Assembly (NCBI RefSeq): GCF_014199985.1 | Contig: NZ_JACHOS010000006.1 | Span: 186,001 to 250,000 of the forward strand | Direction of reading: 5' to 3' | Length of the DNA: 64,000 bases | DNA from: Methylorubrum rhodesianum | GTDB taxonomy: Bacteria > Pseudomonadota > Alphaproteobacteria > Rhizobiales > Beijerinckiaceae | Shown here: piece after piece, positions 26,426 through 35,753 of the stretch | Numbering within the stretch: position 1 is the stretch's first letter | Layout of the letters: every line of letters begins with the position of its first letter | Translations under genes and position numbers: made by a program | The notes under the pieces: model-generated | What the model was told of the DNA's origin: nothing | The model's database searches: none | Seen by the model: only the letters and a program-made list of their open reading frames with translations

Positions 26426-26836
26426 ATGAGCGCACAGAAGGGCAGGGATCTTTTGGTCCGGGTGAGCAACGGGGCCGGCGGCTTCGTCGCGGTGGCGGGC
26501 CTGCGTGCCCGGCAACTCGCCTTCAACGCCGAGACGGTGGACGTCACCAACGCCGATTCCGCCGGACGCTGGCGCGAGCTACTGTCCGGCGCGGGCGTGC
26601 GCCGTGCCGCGGTCGCCGGATCGGGCGTGTTCCGCGACGAGGCCTCCGATGCCCGCCTGCGCCAGATGTTCTTCGACGGCGTGATCGGCCTGTTTCAGAT
26701 CGTGGTGCCGGATTTCGGCACGATCGAGGGGCTGTTTCAGATCACCAGCCTCGAATACCGCGGCGAGCATGCGGGCGAGGTGACGTTCGACATCGCCCTC
26801 GACTCCGCCGGGGCCTTGAGCTTCGCGGGGGTGTGA
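26426..26836 (+). CDS. GTA g9-like major tail tube protein
   Basis: A 136-residue protein with the TP901-1-type tail-tube pattern: GRDLLVRVSNGAGGFVAVAG at the start, VDVTNADSAGRWRELLSGAG in the middle, and FQITSLEYRGEHAGEVTFDI near the end. It polymerises to form the tail. It is spaced 30 bases after g8. Confidence 0.9.
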   Translation: MSAQKGRDLLVRVSNGAGGFVAVAGLRARQLAFNAETVDVTNADSAGRWRELLSGAGVRRAAVAGSGVFRDEASDARLRQMFFDGVIGLFQIVVPDFGTIEGLFQITSLEYRGEHAGEVTFDIALDSAGALSFAGV

Positions 26837-26838
26837 TC

Positions 26839-27165
26839 ATGGCCAACCGACGACGCGGCGAGGTGCCGCTCACCCTGGGACAGGAGCGCTACACGCTCTG
26901 CCTTACCCTCGGGGCCCTGGCCGAACTGGAGGATGCACTCAAGGCGGACGACCTCGCCGGCCTCGTCGAGCGCTTCGCCGGAGGGCGGCTCGCCGCCCGG
27001 GACGTGATCGCGCTTCTCGGCGCCGCGCTTCGCGGCGGCGGTCACGCCCTCGACGACGAGGCGGTCGCCCGCCTGCCGCTCGCGGGCGGCCTCGCCGCCG
27101 TCACCGCGGCGCTCGGCGAGGCGCTGGTCGCGGCCTTCGGCGAGGCCCCGCCCGCGGACCCTTGA
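26839..27165 (+). CDS. GTA g10-like tail assembly protein
   Basis: A 108-residue protein, MANRRRGEVPLTLGQERYTL, then LALCLTLGALAELEDAL-like helices and FGEAPPADP at the end. This is the GTA-specific gp10 family (tail assembly chaperone-like). A GTG at 26833 is an alternative start that would overlap the g9 stop. Position and the RYTLCLTLGALAELEDAL block support the assignment. Confidence 0.8.
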   Translation: MANRRRGEVPLTLGQERYTLCLTLGALAELEDALKADDLAGLVERFAGGRLAARDVIALLGAALRGGGHALDDEAVARLPLAGGLAAVTAALGEALVAAFGEAPPADP

Positions 27166-27392
27166 GACCTGCGGGGAGCGCCGCGCCGGAGACGCCCGTC
27201 CCCGGCTTCCCGTGGGACGCGGTGCTGACGCTGGGTCTCGCGACCCTGCGCTGGCGCCCGCGCGACCTCTGGGCCGCCACGCCCCGCGAACTCGCCGCCG
27301 CGGCCGGCCTGACCCGGCCGGTGCCCGATGCGCCGAGCCGGACCGATCTCGACCGGCTGCTCGCCGCCTATCCCGATCCGGAGGGTCCATGA
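27162..27392 (+). CDS. GTA g10.1-like tail assembly chaperone
   Basis: A 76-residue protein with PGFPWDAVLTLGLATLRWRP and RDLWAATPRELAAAAGL, the signature of the small GTA/phage tail-assembly chaperone between gp10 and the tape measure. It starts with a TTG overlapping the g10 stop, and ends overlapping the tape-measure ATG, so translation is coupled on both sides. Confidence 0.82.
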   Translation: MRPAGSAAPETPVPGFPWDAVLTLGLATLRWRPRDLWAATPRELAAAAGLTRPVPDAPSRTDLDRLLAAYPDPEGP

Positions 27393-28018
27393 CGATCGAC
27401 AGCGACCGCAGCACGGCCGAGCGGACCAAGCAGCTCGAAACCCTGGACCGTCTGGCCCAGCGCTTCGGCCAGAGCCTGTCCTCGGCCTTCGACCGCAACC
27501 TCAATGCCGGGCGCCAGCTCGACGGCGTGCTGGCCTCGCTGGCTGGCAAGCTCTCCAACGTCGCCGTCAAAGCGGCCCTCGCTCCCGTGAAGGCGGGCGT
27601 GGCGGGCCTCGTCAACAGCCTGCTGAGCGCAGCCTCCGAGACCGGCGGTGCCACGGCGCTCGCGAGGGGCGGCCTCGTCTCGGACGGGCGGATCGTGCCG
27701 TTCCGCCTCGGCGACGCCTTCGGGGAAGGGCGCGTGCGGCCCTTCGCGGCCGGCGGCGTCGTGGCCGCGCCGACCTATTTTCCCCTCGCCGGTCCCGGCG
27801 GCGGCACCGGCCTGATGGGAGAGGCCGGGCCGGAGGCGATCCTGCCGCTCAGGCGCGGCAGCGATGGCCGCCTCGGCGTCGCCGCCGGCGGGACGGAGCG
27901 GCCGGTCGCGGTCACCGTCAACATCGAGACCCCGGATATCGAGGGCTTCCGCCGCTCCGAAGCCCAGGTCGCCGCCCGCCTCGCCCGCGCGGTCGCCCGC
28001 GGCCGACGCGCCCTGTGA
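27389..28018 (+). CDS. GTA g11-like short tail tape-measure protein
   Basis: A 209-residue protein. A helical N-terminal part (LDRLAQRFGQSLSSAFDRNL) leads to a hydrophobic Ala-rich middle and a Gly-rich C-terminal segment with GLMGEAGPEAILPLRRGSDG, a signature of phage tape measures. RcGTA also has a short tape measure of about this size, consistent with a short tail. It overlaps the previous gene by four bases. Confidence 0.87.
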   Translation: MTIDSDRSTAERTKQLETLDRLAQRFGQSLSSAFDRNLNAGRQLDGVLASLAGKLSNVAVKAALAPVKAGVAGLVNSLLSAASETGGATALARGGLVSDGRIVPFRLGDAFGEGRVRPFAAGGVVAAPTYFPLAGPGGGTGLMGEAGPEAILPLRRGSDGRLGVAAGGTERPVAVTVNIETPDIEGFRRSEAQVAARLARAVARGRRAL

Positions 28019-28029
28019 GGGGTAGCGCC

Positions 28030-28671
28030 ATGGCATCCGACTTCCATGAGGTGCGCTTTCCCCTCGATGTAGCGCTGCGCGGCAGCGGCGGCCCGGTGCG
28101 GCGCACCGAGATCGTCACGCTGGCCTCCGGGAGGGAGCACCGCAACAGCCGCTGGGCGGATTCGCGCCGCCGCTACGATGCCGGGCTCGGCATCCGCACC
28201 CTCGACGCGCTGCACGCCGTGCTGGGCTTCTTCGAGGAGCGGCGCGGCCGGCTCTACGGCTTCCGCTACCGCGACCGCGTCGATCACCGCTCCGGCCCAC
28301 CCTCGCGCCCGGTCGCGCCGACCGATCAGCGGATCGGCACCGGTGACGGCACGACCCGCGTCTTCGCCCTCGTCAAGGCCTACGGAAGCGGACCGGACGC
28401 CTATCGCCGAGCCATCGCCAAGCCGGTGGCGGGCAGCGTTCGCGTGGCGGTGAACGGGCTTGCGGTGGCGGCCCTGAGCGTCGCCTGCGATCCGGCGACG
28501 GGGCAGGTCAGCTTCGCCGCCGACGCGGTGCCGCCGCCGGGCGCCGCCGTCACCGCCGGCTACGAGTTCGACGTGCCGGTCCGCTTCGACACCGACGAAC
28601 TCACCGTCGATCTCGCCGCCTTCACCGCCGGCGAGGTGCCGCGAATCCCGCTGATCGAGATCGTGCCCTGA
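28030..28671 (+). CDS. GTA g12-like distal tail protein (DUF2460)
   Basis: A 213-residue protein of the DUF2460 family, FHEVRFPLDVALRGSGGPVR, then RNSRWADSRRRYDAGLGIRT, FFEERRGRLYGFRYRDRVDH and the C-terminal VRFDTDELTVDLAAF. The homologue in RcGTA is the first baseplate component at the tail tip. Spacing to the tape measure is 11 bases. Confidence 0.92.
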   Translation: MASDFHEVRFPLDVALRGSGGPVRRTEIVTLASGREHRNSRWADSRRRYDAGLGIRTLDALHAVLGFFEERRGRLYGFRYRDRVDHRSGPPSRPVAPTDQRIGTGDGTTRVFALVKAYGSGPDAYRRAIAKPVAGSVRVAVNGLAVAALSVACDPATGQVSFAADAVPPPGAAVTAGYEFDVPVRFDTDELTVDLAAFTAGEVPRIPLIEIVP

Positions 28672-28692
28672 GGGGGCCCGAAGGGGAAGCCG

Positions 28693-29587
28693 ATGCGCGC
28701 CATCCCGCCCCGTCTCGCCGCCCGCTTGGAGGACGGCGCGACGACGCTCTGCCGCTGCTGGGCCCTGCGTCGCCGCGACGGCCTCGTCCTCGGCTTCACC
28801 GATCACGATCGCGATCTTGCCTTCGGCGATGTGACCTACGCCGCCCGCAGCGGGCTGGAGGCCGCCGAAGCGAGCGCGGAACTCGGCTTTGCCGTCGGCG
28901 GCGGCGAGGTGGCCGGGGCGCTGACCTCGGCCGGGATCACCGAGGCGGACATCGCGGCGGGGCTCTATGACGGGGCGGGGGTCGAGACCTGGCTGGTCGA
29001 TTGGGTCGAGCCCGAGGCGCGCCTGCTCCTCGACGTGGCGACCCTGGGCGAGATCCGCCGGGAGGGCGCCGCCTTCGTCGCCGAACTGCGCGGGCTGATG
29101 CACCGCCTCGACGTCACTGTCGGGCGCCGTTTTTCGCACGGCCTGCGATGCGGAACTCGGCGGCGCCCGCTGCCGCGTCGATCCGGCGAACCCGCGCTTC
29201 CGCACGACCGGTACGGTGCGGGCCGTGCCCGAACCCGGTCGGCTCACCGTCGCGCTGGCAGGGAGCTTTGCCGCGGGCTGGTTCTCCGGTGGGCACCTGA
29301 CCTGGGATGCGGGCGCCAATGCCGGGCAGGCCGCCGATCTGCGGGGCCATGCCCGCGACGGCGACACGGTGGACCTCGACCTGTGGGATCCCCCGCCGCG
29401 CCCGTCTGCCCCCGGCGACGTCTTCACCCTCGTCGCCGGCTGCGACAAGAGCCTCTCGGCGTGCCGCGACAAGTTCGCCAACACGCTCAACTTCCAGGGG
29501 TTTCCGCACATGCCCGGCAACGATTTCGTGCTGCGCCCCGGCCCTGAGACCGGGGCCCGGCTCGACGGCTCCAGCCTGTTCCGGTGA
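28693..29587 (+). pseudogene. GTA g13-like baseplate protein (DUF2163), frameshifted
   Basis: The first part reads in one frame from the ATG at 28693 through LRGLMHRLDVTVGRRF; the rest continues in the next frame as ACDAELGGARCRVDPANPRF, then FAAGWFSGGHLTWDAGANAG and ends FVLRPGPETGARLDGSSLFR. The switch is at a run of five T at 29130-29134. Removing one T restores a continuous protein of about 297 residues that fits DUF2163, including the Cys-containing CDKSLSACRDKFANTLNFQG. So one extra base either inactivates the gene or is a sequencing/assembly error. The downstream part contains the family's conserved cysteines. Confidence 0.85.
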
Positions 29588-29594
29588 GACCATC

Positions 29595-30059
29595 ATGGAT
29601 GATGACGTGGCGCCGCTGCCCGAGCGGATCGTGGCCGAGGCCCGCACCTGGGCCGGGACACCCTACCGGCACCAAGCCTCGCTGAAGGGCGTCGGCTGCG
29701 ATTGTCTGGGCCTGTTGCGCGGCGTCTGGCGCGGGGTGATCGGCCCCGAGCCGGAGGAGGCGCCGCCCTACGCCGCCTCCTGGGCCGAGTCGGCGCCTGC
29801 CGGCACCGACCCGCTGCTGGCCGCCGCGCGTCGGCACCTCGTGCCGATCGCCGTTCCAATGGCCGCCGATCGGCCCCTGGCCGGCGACGTTCTGCTCTTC
29901 TCGTTTCGTGTACATTTGCCGGCAAAACATTGCGCCATCGCCACCGGGCCGGCCGCGATGATCCATGCCCATGACGGCGCGGCGGTGACCGAGGTCGCGC
30001 TGACGCCCTGGTGGCGCCGCCACCTCGCCCACGCCTTCCGCTTTCCCGATCCGTCCTGA
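29595..30059 (+). CDS. GTA g14-like NlpC/P60 peptidase
   Basis: A 154-residue cell-wall peptidase of the NlpC/P60 type carried at the tail tip. The catalytic Cys is in GVGCDCLGLLRGVWRG, and the His in AKHCAIATGPAAMIHAH. The opening block RIVAEARTWAGTPYRHQASL is typical. It starts eight bases after the g13-like stop. It likely opens peptidoglycan during DNA delivery. Confidence 0.92.
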   Translation: MDDDVAPLPERIVAEARTWAGTPYRHQASLKGVGCDCLGLLRGVWRGVIGPEPEEAPPYAASWAESAPAGTDPLLAAARRHLVPIAVPMAADRPLAGDVLLFSFRVHLPAKHCAIATGPAAMIHAHDGAAVTEVALTPWWRRHLAHAFRFPDPS

Positions 30060-30085
30060 TCCTCGCACGCGCCGGAGGCCGCGCC

Positions 30086-33000
30086 ATGACGACGCTCGTC
30101 CTGCAAACCGCCGGCGCGGCGGTCGGCACCGCGCTCGGTGGCCCCGTCGGCGGGATGATCGGGCGGGTCGCCGGGGCGGCCGGGGGCGCGGCGCTCGACG
30201 GTGCCCTGTTCGGCGCCGGCACCAATCCGCGCTTCATCGAGGGGCCGCGGCTTTCCGAACTCGGCGGCCTCGCCTCCACCGAGGGCGCACCGGTGCCGCG
30301 GGTCTATGGCCGTGCCCGCATCGGCGGCACCCTGATCTGGGCGACGCGCCCGCTCGAAGTCGCCAATACCACGGTGGAGCGCGCCGCCTCCGGCTCGAAG
30401 GGGGGATCGGGCGGGCAGAAGACGGTGCGCACCGCCTACAGCTACTTCATCGATCTCGCTGTCGGGCTCTGCGCGGGTGAGATCGCCCTGGTGCGCCGGG
30501 TCTGGGCGGATGGCCGCGAGCTCGACCTGACGACGCTCAATGTCCGGGTCCATACCGGTGCGGCGATGCAGGCACCCGACCCGCTCATCGTCGCCAAGGA
30601 AGGCGCGGACAACGCACCGGCCTATCGCGGTCTGGCCTACATCGTGTTCGAGCGGCTGCCGCTCGCCGCCTTCGGCAACCGCATCCCGCAATTCTCCTTC
30701 GAGGTGATCCGCCCGGTTGCGGGGTTGGCGAACAGGATCCGAGCGGTCTGTCTGATCCCCGGCTCCACCGAATTCGGCCTCGACCCGCTCGCGGTGAGAG
30801 AGGACGCGGGATTTGGTTCTACGAAGCCGGCTAACCGTTTCCAGTTCCAGAGTGCGAGCGATGTCGTGGCCTCCCTTGACGCGCTCCAGGCCCTGTGCCC
30901 GCGTCTCAAGCGGGTCTCGCTCGTGACGAGCTGGTTCGGCGACGACCTGCGCGCCGGGCACTGCACCGTGACGCCGCGGGTCGATGCAGGCGCGAAGGCG
31001 ACCACCGGCGAACCCTGGGCCGTGGCCGGGTTGAACCGCGCCGTGGCGCGGGCCGTCTCCCGCACCGATGGCACGGCCGCCTATGGCGGCACGCCGTCCG
31101 ATGGCGGGCTGGGGCGTCTGGTGGCGGACCTGAACCGCCGCGGTCTCGCCGTGGTGCTCTACCCCTTCGTGATGATGGATGTGCCGGCGGGCAACGTCCT
31201 GCCGGACCCGTACCGGCCCGGTGAGACGCAGATCTCCTCTCAGCCGGCCTATCCCTGGCGCGGGCGCATCACCTGCGATCCCGCCCCCGACCGGCCCGGT
31301 AGCCCGGACGGCACCGGCAGCGCGGCCGATCAGGTCGCGGCCTTCTTCGAGGGGCCGCAGGGCTACCGGGCGATGATCCTGCACTATGCCGGCCTCGCCG
31401 CCGGCTGGGCGGCGGCGGGAGCGCCGCTCGCCGGCTTCATCCTCGGCAGCGAGTTCGTCGGCCTCACCCGGGTGCGCGGCCCGCACGGCACCTATCCGGC
31501 CGTCGAACAGCTCCGGCGCCTCGCCGGAGAGGTTCATGCAGGCCTCGGCAGCGGCGTGAGCCTCGTCTACGCCGCCGATTGGACCGAGTACGGCGCCCAT
31601 GTCCGCGAGGGCGGCGCCTCCGTGCGCTTCCCCCTCGACCCCCTCTTCGCCGACCCGGCCGTCGCGGCGGTCGGAATCGACTATTATCCGCCGCTCTCGG
31701 ACTGGCGCGACGGTCCGGGCCACCGCGACGCGGCGGAGGCTACGAGCGTCTACGACCGCGCCTATCTCAAGCAACGCCTCGGAGCGGGCGAGGCCTTCGA
31801 CTGGTACTATGCCGGCCCCGAGGATCGCCTCGCGCAACGCCGTACCCCGATCACCGACGGCGCTCACGGCAAGCCGTGGATCTACCGGGCGAAGGATCTC
31901 GTCGCCTGGTGGTCGAACCCGCATGTCGAGCGGCAGGGCGGCGTCGAGACCGGGCCGACCGCCTGGGTGCCGAAGGGCAAGCCGATCTGGCTCACCGAGA
32001 TCGGCATTCCGGCGGTCGATCGCGGCACCAACGGACCCAACGTCTTCCCCGATCCGAAATCGTCGGAGAACGCGCGCCCGCCCTTTTCCCGCGGCACCCG
32101 CGACGACCTGATCCAGGCCCGCGGCCTCGACGCGATCCTCTCGCGCTTCGATGCCAGCTCAAATGATTTCGAGCCGGCTCACAATCCGGTCTCGCCGCTC
32201 TACGGCGGCCGGATGATCCCGGCCGAGCACATCTATGTCTGGGCCTGGGACGCGCGGCCGTTTCCGGCTTTTCCCGACTTCACCACCGTGTGGTCGGACG
32301 CCCCCAACTGGGCGATCGGCCACTGGATCACCGGCCGGATCGAGGGCCTCGAACTCGACCGGCTGATCGCGGCGATCCTCACGGATCTCGGTATCGAGGC
32401 GCCGGCGGAGATCGAGGCCGCCGGCTTCCTCGACGGCGCCGTGCTCGACCGGCCGCTCTCCGCCCGCGAGGCGCTGGAGCCGCTCGTCCGGCTGTTCGGC
32501 CTCGACGTCTCGGTCTCCGCCGGAACCTTGCGGGTCCGCGACGGGCGGATGCGCGCGTCCGCTCGGCTGGATCCGGGCGATCTCGTCCCCGGTCGGGACG
32601 AGGCAGCCCCCTTGCGCCGGGTGCGGGCGCAGGAGAGCGAGCTGCCGCGCTCGCTCGCGATCGGCTTCTCCGACGGCGAGAGCCCGGACTACCGCCGCGC
32701 CACCGTGGCCGCGGCCCGTCCGGCCGGGGCGCGGCGGCAGGAGGTGCGCGTCGAGGCCGCGGTCGTCACCCGGCGCGAGGCCGCGCAGGTGCTAGCGGAA
32801 GCCGTCCTCGACGCGGCGCTCGCGGCCCGCGACACCGCGGCCTTCGGGGTGAGTCCGCGCCGGATCGACCTCGAGCCCGGCGACCTCGTGGCCCTGCCCG
32901 GCGAGACCCGGGGGACGCTCCACCGGATCGTTCGCATCGACGACGACCCGTCGGGGCGCCGGGTCGAGGCGCGGGCCGTGCCGCTCTCCCGGCCCGATCC

Positions 33001-34006
33001 CGCGCCCGGCGCATGGGTTCCGCGAGCCGGCCGGACGCCGCCCTCCCTGCCGGGGCCGGTCTTCGCGGTCCCGCTGGTCCTGCCGGTGGAGCGGGGCGAG
33101 CCGGTGACGCTGTCCTACCTCGCGGTCTCCGCCGATCCCTGGCCCGGGGCGGTCGCGATCTGGCGTTCGGCCGGCGAGGGGGCACCGTTCGGGCTCCACC
33201 GCATCCTCGACCATCCGGCCTGTCTCGGCCGCACCCTGAACCTGCTGCCGCCGGGCCCGCTCTGGCGCTTCGACCGCAGCACCCGTCTCGACGTCGCCCT
33301 GCGGCACGCGGACGGCCTGAGCGCGATCGGCGAGGCCGCGGCGCTGGCGGGCGGCAACCTGTTCGCCGTGATCGGCGAGGACGGAACGGTCGAGATCCTG
33401 TCCGCGGCGAGAGCCGAGCTGATCGGAACCGGGACGTGGCGACTCTCGGCACTGCTGCGGGGGCTGGCCGGCAGCGAGGCGGCCGCAGACCGGGCGGCGG
33501 GGGCGGGCAGCCTGATCGTGCGCCTCGACGACGGCGCCGTCCGGCCGCTGATCGACCAACTCGACGAGGCTGGCCGCCGCTTCCTCTACCGGGTCGGCCC
33601 GGCGGAGCGCGATCCGGCCGATCCCGCCTTCGTCGGCTTCGCGGCGGCGGCGGACCTGACCGCCTTCCGTCCCATGAGCCCGGTCCATCTGCGCGGGCGG
33701 CGCGAGGCCGACGGCATCCGCTTCAGCTGGACCCGGCGGGCCCGGCGCGAGGCCGATGCCTGGGAGCCGGCCGACCTGCCGCTGGATGCGGACAGCCGGG
33801 GCTACCGCCTCGACATCCTCGCCGAGGACGGGCGGACCCTGCGCAGCCTGAGCACCGAGACGACGAGTGCGCTCTACGCGGGCGCCGACGAGATCGCCGA
33901 TTTCGGCGCGGCCCGCACCGAGATCGACGTCGCGGTGGCCCAGGTCGGCCGGCTTGCCGGTCCCGGCCCCGCCCGCCGGGCGCGGGTGAGCCTGCGGACC
34001 GTCTGA
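30086..34006 (+). CDS. GTA g15-like host-specificity / megatron protein
   Basis: A 1306-residue tail-tip protein. After a Gly/Ala-rich start (GGPVGGMIGRVAGAAGGAAL) come SELGGLASTEGAPVPRVYGR and the phage-tail block VRTAYSYFIDLAVGLCAGEI. A TIM-barrel glycosidase-like domain covers roughly residues 420-780 (GFILGSEFVGLTRVRG, WLTEIGIPAVDRGTNGPNVF, HIYVWAWDARPFPAFPD). The C-terminal half is the TipJ-like beta-rich part (VRAQESELPRSLAIGFSDGE, PRRIDLEPGDLVALPGETRG). GGAGG precedes the ATG at 30086. It is the largest protein of the cluster, close to the RcGTA g15 size. Confidence 0.92.
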   Translation: MTTLVLQTAGAAVGTALGGPVGGMIGRVAGAAGGAALDGALFGAGTNPRFIEGPRLSELGGLASTEGAPVPRVYGRARIGGTLIWATRPLEVANTTVERAASGSKGGSGGQKTVRTAYSYFIDLAVGLCAGEIALVRRVWADGRELDLTTLNVRVHTGAAMQAPDPLIVAKEGADNAPAYRGLAYIVFERLPLAAFGNRIPQFSFEVIRPVAGLANRIRAVCLIPGSTEFGLDPLAVREDAGFGSTKPANRFQFQSASDVVASLDALQALCPRLKRVSLVTSWFGDDLRAGHCTVTPRVDAGAKATTGEPWAVAGLNRAVARAVSRTDGTAAYGGTPSDGGLGRLVADLNRRGLAVVLYPFVMMDVPAGNVLPDPYRPGETQISSQPAYPWRGRITCDPAPDRPGSPDGTGSAADQVAAFFEGPQGYRAMILHYAGLAAGWAAAGAPLAGFILGSEFVGLTRVRGPHGTYPAVEQLRRLAGEVHAGLGSGVSLVYAADWTEYGAHVREGGASVRFPLDPLFADPAVAAVGIDYYPPLSDWRDGPGHRDAAEATSVYDRAYLKQRLGAGEAFDWYYAGPEDRLAQRRTPITDGAHGKPWIYRAKDLVAWWSNPHVERQGGVETGPTAWVPKGKPIWLTEIGIPAVDRGTNGPNVFPDPKSSENARPPFSRGTRDDLIQARGLDAILSRFDASSNDFEPAHNPVSPLYGGRMIPAEHIYVWAWDARPFPAFPDFTTVWSDAPNWAIGHWITGRIEGLELDRLIAAILTDLGIEAPAEIEAAGFLDGAVLDRPLSAREALEPLVRLFGLDVSVSAGTLRVRDGRMRASARLDPGDLVPGRDEAAPLRRVRAQESELPRSLAIGFSDGESPDYRRATVAAARPAGARRQEVRVEAAVVTRREAAQVLAEAVLDAALAARDTAAFGVSPRRIDLEPGDLVALPGETRGTLHRIVRIDDDPSGRRVEARAVPLSRPDPAPGAWVPRAGRTPPSLPGPVFAVPLVLPVERGEPVTLSYLAVSADPWPGAVAIWRSAGEGAPFGLHRILDHPACLGRTLNLLPPGPLWRFDRSTRLDVALRHADGLSAIGEAAALAGGNLFAVIGEDGTVEILSAARAELIGTGTWRLSALLRGLAGSEAAADRAAGAGSLIVRLDDGAVRPLIDQLDEAGRRFLYRVGPAERDPADPAFVGFAAAADLTAFRPMSPVHLRGRREADGIRFSWTRRARREADAWEPADLPLDADSRGYRLDILAEDGRTLRSLSTETTSALYAGADEIADFGAARTEIDVAVAQVGRLAGPGPARRARVSLRTV

Positions 34007-34056
34007 CATCCGGTCTCGACCTGCGATCCTGAACTGCATCCATGCCGGAGTGGCCC

Positions 34057-35139
34057 ATGGCCGAAACGACCCCGAGTCTCGCCCTGCCGCTGATCGCCGG
34101 CGGGCAAGCCCAGAAACACGTCACCCACAACGAGGCGCTGGCGCAACTCGACGCGCTGGTGCAGCTCGCCGTCCTCGACAAGGACCGAACCGCGCCGCCC
34201 GCGAGTCCCGCCGAGGGCGACCGCTACCTGATCGCCGCGCGCGATCCAAGCGGCGCCTGGGCGGGGTGGGCCGGGCGCATCGCCCGGTTTCAGGACGGTG
34301 CATGGTTGCCGCTGACGCCGCGGGCGGGCTGGACCGCCTTCGTCGCCGACGAGGCCGAGCTCTACCTCTTCACCGGCTCGGCCTGGATGCCGCTGCGGGC
34401 CACGCTGACCGCCCTGCAGAACCTCTCCCGGCTCGGGATCGGCACCGGGGCGGATGCGGACAACCCCTTTGCGGCCAAGCTCAACAAGGCGCTCTGGACC
34501 GCGCTGACGAGCACCGAGGGCGGCAGCGGGGATCTGCGCTACACCCTCAACAAGCAGGCGGCCGGCAACGTTCTCTCCCTGCTGATGCAGACCGGGTTCT
34601 CCGCCCGCGCCGAGATCGGCCTCACCGGCGACGACGACCTTCGCGTGAAGGTCTCCCCGAACGGCGGCGATTGGTTCGAGGCCCTGCGGATCGACCGCGC
34701 GACGGGGCGGGTCGCCTTTCCCGGCCGCGTCACGGTCGCGGGCCTGCCGGTGCTGACCGCGCAGGTGGTGGCCGGCAACAGCGGCCCGGGCGCCGTCGCG
34801 GCCGGGGCGACGCGGTACCTCGCCAACGCCCTCGTCGGCGGCCAGCCGAGCGAGGTCTACGCCGCCGCCGGCCGGCGGGGGCGGTTCCGGCACCTGCGCG
34901 TCGCGGCCCCGGGCGCGCCGGGCGAGGGCCAGAGCTGGACCTTCACGCTCCAGAAGCTCTCCGCCGACACGGCCCTGACCTGCACGATCTCCGGGGCCGG
35001 CTCCAACCAAGCGGCCGACCTCGTCAACGGCGTGGTCTTCGAGGAATCGGACCGCTGGTGCCTCAAGATCGTGTCGAGCGGCGGCGCGGCGGCCACGCGC
35101 AACATTCTGTTCTCGCTGCTGTTCGAGGGCCTGGATTAG
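34057..35139 (+). CDS. DUF2793 protein at the end of the GTA cluster
   Basis: A 360-residue protein. The N-terminal 110 residues match the DUF2793 pattern: PLIAGGQAQKHVTHNEALAQ, then SPAEGDRYLIAARDPSGAWA and ELYLFTGSAWMPL. The C-terminal 130 residues are strand-rich and Gly-rich (RYLANALVGGQPSEVYAAAG). In GTA and related prophages such proteins are head or tail decoration and carry sugar-binding-like ends. Start 34057 has GGAG six bases upstream; ATG 34042 is an alternative without such a site. It follows g15 by 50 bases. Confidence 0.83.
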   Translation: MAETTPSLALPLIAGGQAQKHVTHNEALAQLDALVQLAVLDKDRTAPPASPAEGDRYLIAARDPSGAWAGWAGRIARFQDGAWLPLTPRAGWTAFVADEAELYLFTGSAWMPLRATLTALQNLSRLGIGTGADADNPFAAKLNKALWTALTSTEGGSGDLRYTLNKQAAGNVLSLLMQTGFSARAEIGLTGDDDLRVKVSPNGGDWFEALRIDRATGRVAFPGRVTVAGLPVLTAQVVAGNSGPGAVAAGATRYLANALVGGQPSEVYAAAGRRGRFRHLRVAAPGAPGEGQSWTFTLQKLSADTALTCTISGAGSNQAADLVNGVVFEESDRWCLKIVSSGGAAATRNILFSLLFEGLD

Positions 35140-35285
35140 GCCGCCGACGACGGAGCCGCCGGACCGCCCGTGGCGCAGCCGCCGCACGCCCTCGCACCAG
35201 TCCCGCTCCGGCGCTCCACGAGGCCGCGGGCACGGTGCCACCCGCTGAACCCTTCCCTTCCGCCCTCCGAGACAGGATCGCAGCC

Positions 35286-35753
35286 ATGGCGCCCACCGCT
35301 CTCCTCGCCCGAACCATCGCCCGCTTCGTTTTCGCCGCGCCCGTCCTCCCGCCGCTCCTTTTCCTTGGCGGCTGCGCGCCCGCGCACGCGACGCCGCTTC
35401 CCGCCGTCGATGCCGCGCTCGTCCTGCCCTGGGGCGATGCCGTGCTGGCGCTCGTCCAGGGCGTGACCGCGCTGCTGACGCCGGTGCTCGTCGCCGCGCT
35501 CGCGGCGGCGCTCGCCCGCTTCGGCGGCCCCTTGCGCCTTCTCATCACCGACGCGCTCGTCGAGCGCCTGGTGCGCAACGCCACCGATTACGCCCTGAAC
35601 GCGGTGGCCGGTGCCGTCCGCGGGCGCAGACTGACCGTTTCCGTCGGTTCGGCGGTGATCGCGCGGGCGGTGCAGCGTGTAGCACGACCCAATAATAATG
35701 TTATTTTCCTATTTTCTACCCTTCAATGCGGCCATAATTGTCGCCCCCCCTAA
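35286..35753 (+). pseudogene. Hydrophobic GTA-linked protein, 3' end replaced by the mobile island
   Basis: The start is MAPTALLARTIARFVFAAPV with a signal-like hydrophobic stretch and FLGGCAPA. A second hydrophobic segment (LLTPVLVAALAAALARF) follows, then a basic helix ending SVGSAVIARAVQRVA near 35684. From there codon use and composition collapse to AT-rich and the frame reads RPNNNVIFLFSTLQCGHNC before an early stop. I infer that the original C-terminus was cut off by insertion at about 35678. Holin-like or membrane-anchor function is possible but not shown. Confidence 0.6.

Noticed and set aside
27389..28018. Tape-measure gene judged truncated
   Set aside because: The roughly 209 residues agree with the short tape measure of RcGTA-type particles, so the size is normal for the family.
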